A stretch of DNA of 64,000 nt from Bacillus sp. FJAT-42376. Its GTDB lineage: Bacteria > Bacillota > Bacilli > Bacillales > Bacillaceae. How positions within the stretch are numbered: the first letter of the stretch is position 1; each line of letters opens with the position of its first letter. The stretch lies in NCBI RefSeq assembly GCF_003816055.1, contig NZ_CP033906.1, forward strand, positions 1,488,001 to 1,552,000. Direction: 5' to 3'. The translations under genes were made by a program, and so were the position numbers. A model generated the notes under the pieces. It was not told where the DNA came from. It did not search any database and saw only the letters and a list, made by a program, of their open reading frames with translations. This document shows, piece by piece, positions 16,252-24,635 of this stretch.

Positions 16252-17487
16252 ATGGCCAGCCATCTCGTTGGAAGCTTTCAATTAATGAAATCGCTTAACC
16301 GTTCGCTGATTCTCAATACCATTCGGTCAGCAGGCGGGATATCAAGGGCAGAAATCGCCAAGAAAACAAGGCTCACACCTCCCACCGTCACGAATATTGC
16401 GGGAGAGCTGCTCCATGAAGGACTTGTTGTAGAGGGACAGCACGGCCCCTCGAGCGGAGGAAGAAAGCCAATACTCTTGAAGATTAATTCCCAGGGCTTT
16501 TTTGTAGCCGGCATTGATGTAGGGGTAAGAAAAATCCGGTTTGCCCTCACCAATCTTGATGCGAAAGTTATGCTTCAAAATACGATCCCTATCCATGATT
16601 CGATGACAGAGGATGAGTTCGTAAACATTATGACCCGCGAAGTTCAAAGTCTCGTAAAAACGGCAGCCGTTCCGAAAGAAAAACTGATTGGCATCGGAAT
16701 CGGAATGCACGGAATTGTGAACTCGGCGGATGGCGTCGCCTTATTCGCCCCCAATCTGAACCTGAAAAATATTCCGCTGAAGCAAAGACTTGAAGAGGAG
16801 CTCCAAGTGCCGGTCAGAGTGGAAAACGATGCGAGAGCGATGGCCCTCGGGGAGTCATGGTTCGGCAATGGTGCTGGAGCGGGAGATTTGATCTGCATCA
16901 ATGTAGGATATGGAATCGGAGCGGGAATCCTAATGGACCATCAGCTATTCAGAGGGCGCCATGGGCTTGCAGGAGAAATCGGACATACCGTCGCTGATTT
17001 AAATGGATCGAGATGCACATGCGGAAATTATGGATGCCTTCAAACCGTTGCCGGACATGATGGATTAAAGCGGGCCGTTATGAAGGAAATGTCATTTGGG
17101 AGAAAAACATTGATTACGGAATTCACCGGCGGAAATGAAAATCTGATTACCGGAAAACTGATCCATAAAGCAGCTCTCCAGGGAGATGAGCTTGCGATTG
17201 AAACCTTCCGGAATGCAGGGAGATATCTCGGAACAGCGGTTACGAATCTGATTCATATCGTCAATCCTTCAAAAATTATCATCGGCGGCGGACTCTCAAA
17301 AGCCGGATCCTTTTTGCTGGATCCATTAAGAGAGGTCGTGAAACAGCGGGCGCTGGATGAAGAGGCAAAGGAAACGAAAATTGTCCAGTCCGGTCTGGGT
17401 GATCAGGCTGCTTTAATTGGTGCCGTCACGCTCGTTTTGGCTGAGATGTTTTCGGTTCAATATGATCGGAGAGAAGAAGTTTTATAA
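16252..17487 (+). CDS. ROK-family transcriptional repressor, module 2
   Basis: The 411-residue paralog of the module 1 repressor starts 'HLVGSFQLMKSLNRSLIL' in both, and the helix-turn-helix 'AEIAKKTRLTPPTVTNI' differs by one residue over that stretch. The ROK domain is intact: 'GIDVGVRKIRFALTNL', 'VENDARAMALGESWFG' and 'CTCGNYGCLQT' for zinc. Divergence is concentrated in the sugar-binding half (about residues 80-150 and 260-300), so the two may sense different sugars while reading the same operator. GGGAGGATG precedes the ATG. Confidence 0.9.
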   Translation: MASHLVGSFQLMKSLNRSLILNTIRSAGGISRAEIAKKTRLTPPTVTNIAGELLHEGLVVEGQHGPSSGGRKPILLKINSQGFFVAGIDVGVRKIRFALTNLDAKVMLQNTIPIHDSMTEDEFVNIMTREVQSLVKTAAVPKEKLIGIGIGMHGIVNSADGVALFAPNLNLKNIPLKQRLEEELQVPVRVENDARAMALGESWFGNGAGAGDLICINVGYGIGAGILMDHQLFRGRHGLAGEIGHTVADLNGSRCTCGNYGCLQTVAGHDGLKRAVMKEMSFGRKTLITEFTGGNENLITGKLIHKAALQGDELAIETFRNAGRYLGTAVTNLIHIVNPSKIIIGGGLSKAGSFLLDPLREVVKQRALDEEAKETKIVQSGLGDQAALIGAVTLVLAEMFSVQYDRREEVL

Positions 17488-17500
17488 ATGGAAATAGTTA

Positions 17501-17524
17501 GTTTCGTAATTTAATTAAGTAACA
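17501..17524 (+). promoter_or_regulatory. ROK operator candidate before the module 2 binding-protein gene
   Basis: The stretch ending ATTTAATTAAGTAAC at 17509-17523 is identical over 15 bases to the core of the palindrome before the module 1 binding-protein gene. It sits just upstream of the ribosome-binding site. No convincing -35 box could be assigned. Confidence 0.5.
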
Positions 17525-17540
17525 ATTTAGGAGGGATATC

Positions 17541-18800
17541 ATGAAAAAAGTAAGCATCATACTTTGTGTTGTTTTAGGAATGGCGCTGCTTTCCGGCTGT
17601 TCGGGAAAAAAGGAGAACCCGAATAAACTGACGGCCTGGGTTTGGAATGTCAATGTTCCGGTACTGAAAGCTGCTGAAAAACGCTATAAAGAGCAGCATC
17701 CTGATTTTGATCTTGAGATTGTGGAGATGGGGACGAGCGATGTTTATCAGAAGCTTACGACCGGTCTTCTTGCAGGGGGACAAGGACTGCCGGACATTGT
17801 GCTGGTAGAGGATGACCGGATTCAAGGCTATTTAAATTCCTTCCCGGATGCCTTTCTGAACTTATCCAAACAGGGATTTGGGAAAAAGGAAGAATCAATG
17901 TTCCCGGAATATAAAAGAAACCTTGTTTCAAAGAACGGAGATATGTATGCGTTTCCTTTTGACGCAGGTCCAACGGGGGTATTTTACCGGACGGATATTT
18001 TCAAGGCTGCCGGTGTAAAGGCAGAGGATATTGAAACGTGGTCTGACTATGTGGAGGCTGGAAGAACAATTAAAGAGAAAACAGGCAAGGATATGGCGGG
18101 CCTCGACTTAAACGGTGATGATGGTCTTTACAGAATGATGCTGAATCAGCAGGGTACATTTTACTTCGATGAAAAGGAAAAACCGAATTTAACCTCGGAA
18201 GAATCCAAAAGAGCGATGGAAATTCATAAGCAGCTGAAAGATGCGGATCTTGTGAAAAATACAGTCGGATGGGATGCCTGGATCAGCTCCATGGTCCAAG
18301 GCGATGTAGCGACTGCCCCGTCTGGAGCCTGGCTTGCCGGATCCATCACCCAGCAGGGAAAAGAGTCTGCAGGAAAATGGGGAGTCATCCCGCTTCCAGC
18401 ATTTGAAGAGGGCGGGAACCGTGCTTCCAATCTCGGAGGCAGCAACTATACCATTATGAAATCCTCTAAAAATCCTGATGCGGCTTTTGATTTTCTTGAG
18501 TATTTCTCAACCGATGAACAGACACAGATCGAAGCAATGAACGGCGGGCTTTTTCCTTCTCTAACAACCATCTATGATGAAAAGGTCTTTACAGACGGTG
18601 TGGATTTCTTTGGCGGTCAGGCCATCTGGAAAACACTGGCTGATCAGATGACAAGCATCCCATCCGTTCATTACACGGGGTATTTCCCTTATGCCAAGGA
18701 TGAAGCAGTAAAAGCACAATCCCAGGCAACAAGCGGACAGCTCACCATTGAAGAAGCATTTAAAGCCGCGCAAAAGCGATTGAAAAACAGAATGCTGTAA
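17541..18800 (+). CDS. Sugar ABC transporter substrate-binding lipoprotein, module 2
   Basis: The 419-residue product has lipobox 'LLSGC' with lipidated Cys20 and aligns along its length with the module 1 binding protein ('AWVWNVNVPVLKAAEKRYKEQHP', 'DAGPTGVFYRTDIFKAAGV', 'NLGGSNYTIMKSSKN'). Conserved Trp and Asp residues typical of oligosaccharide binding are kept, while the loops differ, so ligand specificity may differ. TTTAGGAGGG lies upstream of the ATG. Confidence 0.9.
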   Translation: MKKVSIILCVVLGMALLSGCSGKKENPNKLTAWVWNVNVPVLKAAEKRYKEQHPDFDLEIVEMGTSDVYQKLTTGLLAGGQGLPDIVLVEDDRIQGYLNSFPDAFLNLSKQGFGKKEESMFPEYKRNLVSKNGDMYAFPFDAGPTGVFYRTDIFKAAGVKAEDIETWSDYVEAGRTIKEKTGKDMAGLDLNGDDGLYRMMLNQQGTFYFDEKEKPNLTSEESKRAMEIHKQLKDADLVKNTVGWDAWISSMVQGDVATAPSGAWLAGSITQQGKESAGKWGVIPLPAFEEGGNRASNLGGSNYTIMKSSKNPDAAFDFLEYFSTDEQTQIEAMNGGLFPSLTTIYDEKVFTDGVDFFGGQAIWKTLADQMTSIPSVHYTGYFPYAKDEAVKAQSQATSGQLTIEEAFKAAQKRLKNRML

Positions 18801-18815
18801 GTTTAAAAAATATGG

Positions 18816-18842
18816 GAGAGGGGTGTGAAAGCTCTTCTCTTT
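18816..18842 (+). terminator. Intercistronic hairpin between binding protein and permease genes, module 2
   Basis: GAGAGGGG (18816-18823) pairs with CTCTTCTC (18832-18839, two G-U pairs) and is followed by TTT. It matches the position of the hairpin in module 1. A GTG at 18825 would lie in its loop, which argues for the later start of the permease. Confidence 0.55.
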
Positions 18843-18860
18843 CAAAAGGCGGGATTGCAG

Positions 18861-19712
18861 ATGAGTCGTTCTCGATTGTTTCCATATTGGTTTTTGGCAC
18901 CGGCGCTCGTATTGTTTTTAATCTTTACGGTGTACCCGGTAATCGCATCCTTTATCTTAAGCTTTCAAAAATTTGAGGCAGGCTCTTACGTCTTTAACGG
19001 GCTGAACAACTATGTGCGCCTTTTCAACGATGAAATCTTTTGGACAGCGCTTAAAAACACGTTTATCATTTTTATTTTTCAGGTGCCGATTATGCTTCTG
19101 CTCGCCCTCGTGCTTGCGGGAGCGCTCAACAGCCAGCTTCTGAAGCTGAAGGGATTTTTCAGGGTTTCCTTTTTCCTTCCGGCGGTTACATCGCTCGTTG
19201 CCTACTCCATTCTTTTTTCTATCATGCTTCAGGAGGAAGGGATCATTAATAACGTTCTGAGCCATCTTGGAATAGCGGCTATTCCATGGCTGTCAGATGG
19301 TTTCTGGGCAAAGGCATCCATCATTCTTGCCATGACCTGGAGGTGGACGGGCTACAACATGGTCATTTTCCTTGCCGCACTTCAGAATATTCCGGAAGAA
19401 ATCTATGAAGCCGCATCATTGGACGGAGCAGGAAAGGTGAGACAGTTCTTTTTCATTACCATTCCTCAGTTAAAGCCGGTGATTTTGTTTGCAGGAACGC
19501 TGAGTACCATCGGAACCCTTCAATTGTTTGATGAGCCGTTCAACCTGACAAAAGGCGGACCGGCAGATGCAACGATGACGCTGGGTCTATACATTTATCA
19601 GAACGGATTCGAATATTTCCAATTTGGCTACGCTTCAGCGATTGCCTATGTGGTCGTTGTCCTTGTTGCCATCTTGACGTTCATCCAATTTAAAGTGGCA
19701 GGTGATCAATAA
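18861..19712 (+). CDS. Sugar ABC transporter permease (MalF type), module 2
   Basis: This six-helix permease of about 283 residues has the EAA loop 'EAASLDGAGKVRQFFFITIPQLKPV' and closely resembles the module 1 MalF-type permease. I chose the ATG at 18861 (GGCGGGA upstream) over the GTG at 18825, whose purine-rich site is too close and is paired in a hairpin. The stop overlaps the ATG of the next permease by one base. Confidence 0.87.
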   Translation: MSRSRLFPYWFLAPALVLFLIFTVYPVIASFILSFQKFEAGSYVFNGLNNYVRLFNDEIFWTALKNTFIIFIFQVPIMLLLALVLAGALNSQLLKLKGFFRVSFFLPAVTSLVAYSILFSIMLQEEGIINNVLSHLGIAAIPWLSDGFWAKASIILAMTWRWTGYNMVIFLAALQNIPEEIYEAASLDGAGKVRQFFFITIPQLKPVILFAGTLSTIGTLQLFDEPFNLTKGGPADATMTLGLYIYQNGFEYFQFGYASAIAYVVVVLVAILTFIQFKVAGDQ

Positions 19713-20572
19713 TGGATGCAGTAAAAACCTTACCGGCGGCAAAGGAAAAGAGAAACAGGAAGCTCCCACAGAAAATAGGCATGTATATCCTGCTCGCTCT
19801 GTTTCTCGTAATCTCAATTTTTCCATTCTACTGGATGTTTATCGGCTCTACGAATGAATCGGGGAAAATGTTTACGAATCCGCCGACGCTGCTGCCGGGA
19901 ACAAAGCTTATGGAAAACTACCAGAATCTGAATTCGACTATTGATATTACGCGGGTATTGTTTAATTCCCTGTTTGTTTCGCTTCTGTATGTGGTGACGG
20001 CGCTGATCGTCTGCTCTCTTGCCGCCTATGCCCTGGCGAAATTTGATTTTAAGGGAAGAAATGTGATTTTCACAGCGTTTTTGCTTTCCATGATGATTCC
20101 ATATCAGGCGACGCTCATCCCGCTGTTTCAGATGATGTCGTCAGCCGGCTGGCTGAACACCTATTTTGCGGTTATCGCCCCGCAAATCTGCTATCCGTTT
20201 GCCATTTTCCTGCTGCGCCAGAACTTTCTTGCGTTTCCGACAGAGCTTATTGAAGCAGCAAGGCTGGACGGGGCAGGCGAGCTGAAGATTTTTGCAAAAG
20301 TGGTGATGCCTGCGATGAGGCCTTCTCTTGCCGCCGCATCCATTTTCTTATTCATGACCCAGTGGAACAACTTTTTATGGCCGCTTGTCGTTCTGAACGA
20401 TTCATCGATGCACACGTTCCCGGTTGCCCTATCAAGCTTAATGGGACTGTCGTACATTGACTATGGCCAAGTGATGATGGGGGTTTCAATTGCCACGATT
20501 CCCATTATTATTTTCTTCCTTGTCCTTCAGAAGCAATTCATTTCAGGCATGCTTGGGAGTGCCGTTAAATAA
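19712..20572 (+). CDS. Sugar ABC transporter permease (MalG type), module 2
   Basis: The 286-residue partner permease has 'FPFYWMFIGSTNESGKMF', EAA loop 'EAARLDGAGELKIFAKVVMP' and C-terminal 'LQKQFISGMLGSAVK', nearly the same as the module 1 counterpart. Eleven bases separate its stop from the beta-galactosidase ATG, and GGAGG overlaps this junction, so transport and hydrolysis genes are co-transcribed. Confidence 0.9.
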   Translation: MDAVKTLPAAKEKRNRKLPQKIGMYILLALFLVISIFPFYWMFIGSTNESGKMFTNPPTLLPGTKLMENYQNLNSTIDITRVLFNSLFVSLLYVVTALIVCSLAAYALAKFDFKGRNVIFTAFLLSMMIPYQATLIPLFQMMSSAGWLNTYFAVIAPQICYPFAIFLLRQNFLAFPTELIEAARLDGAGELKIFAKVVMPAMRPSLAAASIFLFMTQWNNFLWPLVVLNDSSMHTFPVALSSLMGLSYIDYGQVMMGVSIATIPIIIFFLVLQKQFISGMLGSAVK

Positions 20573-20583
20573 GGAGGTTCAGC

Positions 20584-22305
20584 ATGCTGACAGTAAAAGA
20601 CGGACAATTTCATCTCCATGGACAACCGTATCAGATTCTTTCAGGAAGCATTCACTATTTCCGGGTGGTGCCGGAGTATTGGGAAGACCGCTTGAAAAAA
20701 CTCAAGATGCTCGGGTTAAATACAGTCGAGACGTATATTCCGTGGAATGTGCATGAACCGGAAAAAGGGCAGTTCGAATTTACGGGAATGGCCGATCTGG
20801 AAAGGTTTATTCAGACAGCCGCCGGACTTGGACTGAACGTTATTCTCCGGCCGGCGCCTTATATATGCGCTGAATGGGAATTTGGCGGACTGCCTGCCTG
20901 GCTGCTGAAGGGGCAGGAAATGGAGCTCCGAAGCTCGGATCCGCTTTTCCTGAAGCATTTGACCGGGTACTTTCATGTGCTTCTTCCAAAACTGATTCCA
21001 TATTTAGCGTCAAACGGCGGACCAGTAATCGCGATGCAGATTGAAAATGAGTATGGGGCCTACGGGAATGACCGAAAGTACCTTCAGTATATAAAGGATT
21101 TGTACGGCCGCGCGGGAATCGATGTCCTCCTTTTCACCTCGGATGGTCCTGAATTTATCAGGCATGGTTCGATTGAGGGAACCGTAACCACACTGAACTT
21201 CGGTTCGCGTGCAGAGGAAGCCTTCCTGGAGCTCGAAGCTTTTAAGCCCGGTTCCCCGCTCATGTGTGCGGAATTTTGGATTGGATGGTTTGATCATTGG
21301 GGAGGAAAGCACCATACGAGGGAAGCGGCTGATGTGGCGGATGTTTTCGAAGACATGCTGTCAAAAGGGGCTTCGGTTAACTTTTACATGTTCCATGGGG
21401 GAACCAATTTTGGGTTTATGAACGGAGCGAATCATTACGAAGAGTATACCCCGACCATTACGAGCTATGATTATGACGCACTGCTGACGGAATGGGGAGA
21501 CCCGACGGAGAAATATTTTGCGGTCAAGGAAGTGCTGGCAAGATTCAGGGAGGTTCCAAAGGAGAACCCTGAGGCAGGTGCAAAGAAATCGTTTGGGAAA
21601 ATTTCGCTGCCGGAACGGATGAGCCTGTTTGATGCCATAAAAAATCAGCGTCCGATTGAAACCATTGCTCCACGTTCCATGGAAGAGTTCGATCAGAGCT
21701 ATGGAATGATCCTTTACCGGACAAAGGTGGAAAAACAGGGGGAGCTGGAGATGGATATTTCGCCGGTCCGGGACCGGGCGTTCATTTACATCAATGGCCG
21801 GCACGTGAAAACCATCTACCGGAACGACTCGGCAAAAACAATTACCCTCCCCTTTGATCTACCGGTCAATAATCTCGAAATTCTCGTTGAAAACATGGGG
21901 CGGGTCAATTACGGAAAGCATTTGAAAGACCGCAAAGGAATCCTTCAAAATCTGTGGATCGGACAGCAGTACTGGTTTAACTGGGAAGTGATCCCGATTG
22001 AAGGGAAGCCGGACGAAATCGAGTGGCTGCCGGAGTCAGACGAGAGATTCCCCAAATTTTTTAAAGGGTCGCTGACCGTTCATAATCGTGCGGATACGTT
22101 TATTGATATGAGCGGCTGGACAAAGGGAAACGTCTGGATTAACTCGTTTAATCTTGGACGCTACTGGCAGACGGAAGGTCCGCAAGCCCGTCTTTACGTT
22201 CCGGCTCCCCTCCTGCATGAAGGGGAAAATGAAATACTCGTCCTTGAGCTTGAAGGGACAGCATCCGCCGCCGTTGAATGTTTAAGTGAACCCGATATTG
22301 GATAA
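20584..22305 (+). CDS. Beta-galactosidase, glycoside hydrolase family 35
   Basis: The 573-residue enzyme has the GH35 core: 'SGSIHYFRVVPEYWEDRL', 'ETYIPWNVHEPEKGQF', acid/base Glu156 in 'QIENEYGAYG' and nucleophile Glu230 in 'MCAEFWIGWFDHWG', then 'FYMFHGGTNFGF'. A C-terminal beta-sandwich ('GNVWINSFNLGRYWQTEGP') completes the family plan. No signal peptide is present, so it hydrolyses terminal beta-galactosides after import by the adjacent transporters. The family also includes enzymes active on galactan oligosaccharides; the exact linkage cannot be read. Confidence 0.92.
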   Translation: MLTVKDGQFHLHGQPYQILSGSIHYFRVVPEYWEDRLKKLKMLGLNTVETYIPWNVHEPEKGQFEFTGMADLERFIQTAAGLGLNVILRPAPYICAEWEFGGLPAWLLKGQEMELRSSDPLFLKHLTGYFHVLLPKLIPYLASNGGPVIAMQIENEYGAYGNDRKYLQYIKDLYGRAGIDVLLFTSDGPEFIRHGSIEGTVTTLNFGSRAEEAFLELEAFKPGSPLMCAEFWIGWFDHWGGKHHTREAADVADVFEDMLSKGASVNFYMFHGGTNFGFMNGANHYEEYTPTITSYDYDALLTEWGDPTEKYFAVKEVLARFREVPKENPEAGAKKSFGKISLPERMSLFDAIKNQRPIETIAPRSMEEFDQSYGMILYRTKVEKQGELEMDISPVRDRAFIYINGRHVKTIYRNDSAKTITLPFDLPVNNLEILVENMGRVNYGKHLKDRKGILQNLWIGQQYWFNWEVIPIEGKPDEIEWLPESDERFPKFFKGSLTVHNRADTFIDMSGWTKGNVWINSFNLGRYWQTEGPQARLYVPAPLLHEGENEILVLELEGTASAAVECLSEPDIG

Positions 22306-22320
22306 GAAGGAGGATTCTGC

Positions 22321-24546
22321 GTGCCTATTCATATAAATGAATCATCTCAGCAATTTCATTTAACAAATGGAACAATCAGCTATATTTTCAACGTGATGAA
22401 AAACGGGGAGCTTGGCCACCTGTACTACGGAAAAGCAATTCGGCATCAGTCTGATTTTTCCCATTTTCAAAATGACCATGTGCCGACGCCTGCAAGCTGC
22501 CACCGGGAGAAGGAGGATCCCGCCTTTTCACTGGAAACCATGAGACAGGAATACCCTGGGTACGGTACGACAGACTTCAGGGACCCCGCGTTAGCGATAA
22601 GAAGAGAAAGCGGAAGCTCTGTTCACCGGTTCGAGTATGAAAGCTTTCAAATCACAGAGGGAAAGGAACGGATTCCCGGAATGCCTGCAACGTTTGCGCC
22701 GGCTGGGGAGGCGGCCAATCTGGCTGTTGTGCTTGTGGATCGGATAGCCGGATTGAAGCTCACTCTGCATTATACGATTTTTGAAAAGCTCCCGGTGATC
22801 GCCAGAAGAACGGTGATTGAAAACATTGGTTCTGAGAATGTTCAGCTCGAGCGGGTAATGAGTCTGTCACTCGACTTGAACGACCGGGATTATACGATGA
22901 TGCATCTTTCCGGAACGTGGTCGCGGGAACGCCATCTTAAAGAGCGGGTTTTAGAGAGCGGCATTCAGTCCGTTGCGAGCGCAAGGGGGGCGAGCTCGCA
23001 CCACCACAATCCTTTTCTCGCCTTGAGAAGGGAAGAAACAACTGAAACACAAGGAGAGGCGATAGGATTTCATTTCATTTACAGCGGCAACTTCCTGGCA
23101 CAGGCCGAGGTTGATCATTATGACACCACAAGAGTAATGATCGGGATTCATCCATTCCAATTCAGATGGGTGCTTCATCCCGGCGAAACCTTTCAGTCTC
23201 CTGAAGCGGTCATGACCTATTCTGATCAGGGGCTGAACGGATTAACGCAAAGCGTCCATGATTTATTCAGAAATCACCTTCTATCACCAAACTGGCGGAA
23301 TCAGGAACGGCCGGTTCTGATTAATAACTGGGAAGCGACCTATTTCGATTTCGATGCCGAAAAAATTACAAAGATCGCCAGACAGGCAAAAGATCTCGGG
23401 ATCGAGCTCTTTGTTCTGGATGACGGGTGGTTTGGCAAACGTAATGATGATACGACGTCGCTCGGAGACTGGTATGTGGATAAGACAAAGCTGCCTGACG
23501 GGATTGATGCGCTTTCTGAAGCCATCCGCGGGGAGGGGCTCCAATTCGGACTATGGTTCGAGCCGGAAATGGTCAGTGAGGAAAGCGATTTGTTTGAAAA
23601 CCATCCCGAATGGGTCGTTCATGACCCGGACCGTCCGAAATCATACGGACGGAATCAGTGGGTGCTTGATTATACGCGCAAAGAAGCCGTCGATTATTTA
23701 TACGAAAGAATGTCCTCAATTATCCGATCAGCGAAGCTCCGGTACATTAAGTGGGATATGAACCGGAACATCACAGAAGCGTACTCTGCCTCATTGCGCA
23801 AGGATCAGCAGGGGGAGTTTTTTCACCGGTATATACTGGGGGTTTACGATTTATACGAGCGGCTTACGTCAGAATTCCCGGATGTTCTGTTTGAATCGTG
23901 TGCCGGCGGTGGCGGACGGTTTGATGCAGGCATGCTGTATTATGCCCCGCAGGCATGGACAAGCGATGATACGGATGCTGCCGAAAGAATGAAAATCCAG
24001 TATGGTTCATCCTTTGTTTATCCCATTTACAGCATGGGCTCCCATGTTTCCGATATCCCGAATCATCAGACCTTAAGAAAGACGTCTTTAAAAACGAGGG
24101 GCGATGTCGCCTTTTTCGGAACGTTCGGCTATGAACTCGATCCGAACCGGATGACAGAGGAAGAAAAGGAAGAAGTGAAAATTCAGATTCAGCAGTACAA
24201 AATCTGGCGCGCTCTTATCCGGGACGGAGATTTTTACAGGCTGCGCAGCCCGTTCACCTCGAACGAGCTGATCTGGATGGTCGCAGCGAAGGACCAATCC
24301 GCCGCTCTTGCCGGCTGGTATAAAACGCTTGCTGTGCCGAATCCGAAGAAGGATCAGGTGATCAGGCTTGCGGGTCTCGACCCGGATGCATCCTACTCGG
24401 TTGAGGGACGCTCCCGCATTTACAATGGAGACGAACTGATGAGAAGAGGGCTTGATCTATCGGCAGAGTTCAATGGAGCGAACGGAAAGTATGCCCATAG
24501 AGGCGGGGACTTCCAGTCGGAGGTCTTCTATTTAAAAAAAATATAA
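22321..24546 (+). CDS. Alpha-galactosidase, glycoside hydrolase family 36
   Basis: The 741-residue enzyme matches GH36 length (about 730). It contains 'LFVLDDGWFGKRNDD', 'FGLWFEPEMVSEES', the nucleophile Asp479 in 'YIKWDMNR', 'ESCAGGGGRFD' and acid/base Asp549 in 'WTSDDTDA'. It removes alpha-galactose from melibiose, raffinose or stachyose. It is intracellular and the last gene of the galactoside island, 15 bases after the beta-galactosidase, starting at GTG with AAGGAGG upstream. Having both alpha- and beta-galactosidase next to two importers suggests mixed plant galactosides as food. Confidence 0.93.
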   Translation: MPIHINESSQQFHLTNGTISYIFNVMKNGELGHLYYGKAIRHQSDFSHFQNDHVPTPASCHREKEDPAFSLETMRQEYPGYGTTDFRDPALAIRRESGSSVHRFEYESFQITEGKERIPGMPATFAPAGEAANLAVVLVDRIAGLKLTLHYTIFEKLPVIARRTVIENIGSENVQLERVMSLSLDLNDRDYTMMHLSGTWSRERHLKERVLESGIQSVASARGASSHHHNPFLALRREETTETQGEAIGFHFIYSGNFLAQAEVDHYDTTRVMIGIHPFQFRWVLHPGETFQSPEAVMTYSDQGLNGLTQSVHDLFRNHLLSPNWRNQERPVLINNWEATYFDFDAEKITKIARQAKDLGIELFVLDDGWFGKRNDDTTSLGDWYVDKTKLPDGIDALSEAIRGEGLQFGLWFEPEMVSEESDLFENHPEWVVHDPDRPKSYGRNQWVLDYTRKEAVDYLYERMSSIIRSAKLRYIKWDMNRNITEAYSASLRKDQQGEFFHRYILGVYDLYERLTSEFPDVLFESCAGGGGRFDAGMLYYAPQAWTSDDTDAAERMKIQYGSSFVYPIYSMGSHVSDIPNHQTLRKTSLKTRGDVAFFGTFGYELDPNRMTEEEKEEVKIQIQQYKIWRALIRDGDFYRLRSPFTSNELIWMVAAKDQSAALAGWYKTLAVPNPKKDQVIRLAGLDPDASYSVEGRSRIYNGDELMRRGLDLSAEFNGANGKYAHRGGDFQSEVFYLKKI

Positions 24547-24635
24547 CCGAAGCTGCCCGTCTCGTTCTGTCTCCCTTTATCCCGGCATACGCTGATAGGG
24601 GAACAACTTCAGACATCACGAGAGGGGGAGCCTGC

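Noticed and set aside
18825..18860. GTG start of the second MalF-type permease
   Set aside because: It lies in a hairpin loop and its purine-rich site is two bases away; ATG 18861 fits better.
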